From contig JAMPYA010000015.1 of the NCBI GenBank assembly GCA_023700885.1, forward strand, positions 1 through 22,955: DNA of 22,955 bases, given 5' to 3'. The DNA comes from Flavobacteriaceae bacterium (GTDB lineage: Bacteria; Bacteroidota; Bacteroidia; Flavobacteriales; Flavobacteriaceae). How positions within the stretch are numbered: position 1 is the stretch's first letter; every line of letters starts with the position of its first letter. A program made the translations under genes and the position numbers. This document shows positions 22,911 to 22,955 of the stretch, piece after piece. A model generated the notes under the pieces. The model was not told where the DNA came from. It worked only from the letters and a program-made list of their open reading frames with translations, and did no database searches.

Positions 22911-22955
22911 ATGACAGAAAACGACCGAAAAATACGTGAAAAGTTAAAACATAAA
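22911..22955 (+). CDS. Start of a gene after uvrA (cut by window edge), possibly LOG family
   Basis: Only 15 codons are present, from the ATG at 22911: MTENDRKIREKLKHK, charged and probably helical. They lie 38 nt after the uvrA stop on the same strand, with no terminator visible in the gap, so co-transcription is likely. From memory, flavobacterial uvrA is often followed by a TIGR00730/LOG-family Rossmann-fold protein whose N-terminus looks like this (R-K-I-R-E-K-L). Fifteen residues are too few to be sure. Confidence 0.45.
   Translation, partial: MTENDRKIREKLKHK

Overview
The window comes from an AT-rich member of the Bacteroidota, most likely class Flavobacteriia (family Flavobacteriaceae). 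The evidence is threefold. Protein sequences (RpoB, RpoC, bS21, the PspC-domain protein, the DUF3467 protein) have flavobacterial character. Promoters match the Bacteroidota type (TTTG, about 19 nt, TAnnTTTG). Shine-Dalgarno sequences are absent before nearly every gene, with rpsU as the striking exception. I cannot resolve the genus.

The centre (about 13880 down to 428, minus strand) is one long translation/transcription superoperon. Its order is tRNA-Thr(UGU), tRNA-Tyr(GUA), tRNA-Gly(UCC), tRNA-Thr(GGU), tuf, tRNA-Trp(CCA), secE, nusG, rplK, rplA, rplJ, rplL, rpoB, rpoC and a DUF3467 gene. It begins at a near-ideal Bacteroidota promoter (13849-13879) and ends at a strong intrinsic terminator (428-457). 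Strong hairpins sit at three module boundaries: tuf/tRNA-Trp, rplL/rpoB and rpoB/rpoC. Beyond the terminator, a TonB-dependent receptor gene starts from its own promoter and runs off the left edge.

Upstream of the superoperon, still on the minus strand, are rpsU (bS21), xerC and hpf. rpsU carries a perfect extended Shine-Dalgarno sequence, the known signature of bS21 autoregulation in Flavobacteriia. A short upstream reading frame overlaps it. Next come an acyl-CoA dehydrogenase, a membrane-anchored helix-hairpin-helix (ComEA-like) protein, and a sodium-dependent NSS/SLC6 transporter. The transporter stop codon overlaps the start of a 51-residue membrane peptide that resembles the MetS small subunit.

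The right end holds a 304-bp non-coding region, a small PspC-domain membrane protein gene (minus), and a divergent uvrA (plus). The first codons of a further gene follow uvrA at the right edge.

Most of the window is conserved housekeeping DNA, and I see no phage, CRISPR array, defence island or complete insertion sequence. The most unusual items are the rpsU leader, the small transporter subunit, a 27-bp duplication of the tRNA-Trp 3' end around a short repeat-like insert, and the intercistronic hairpins flanking rpoB.
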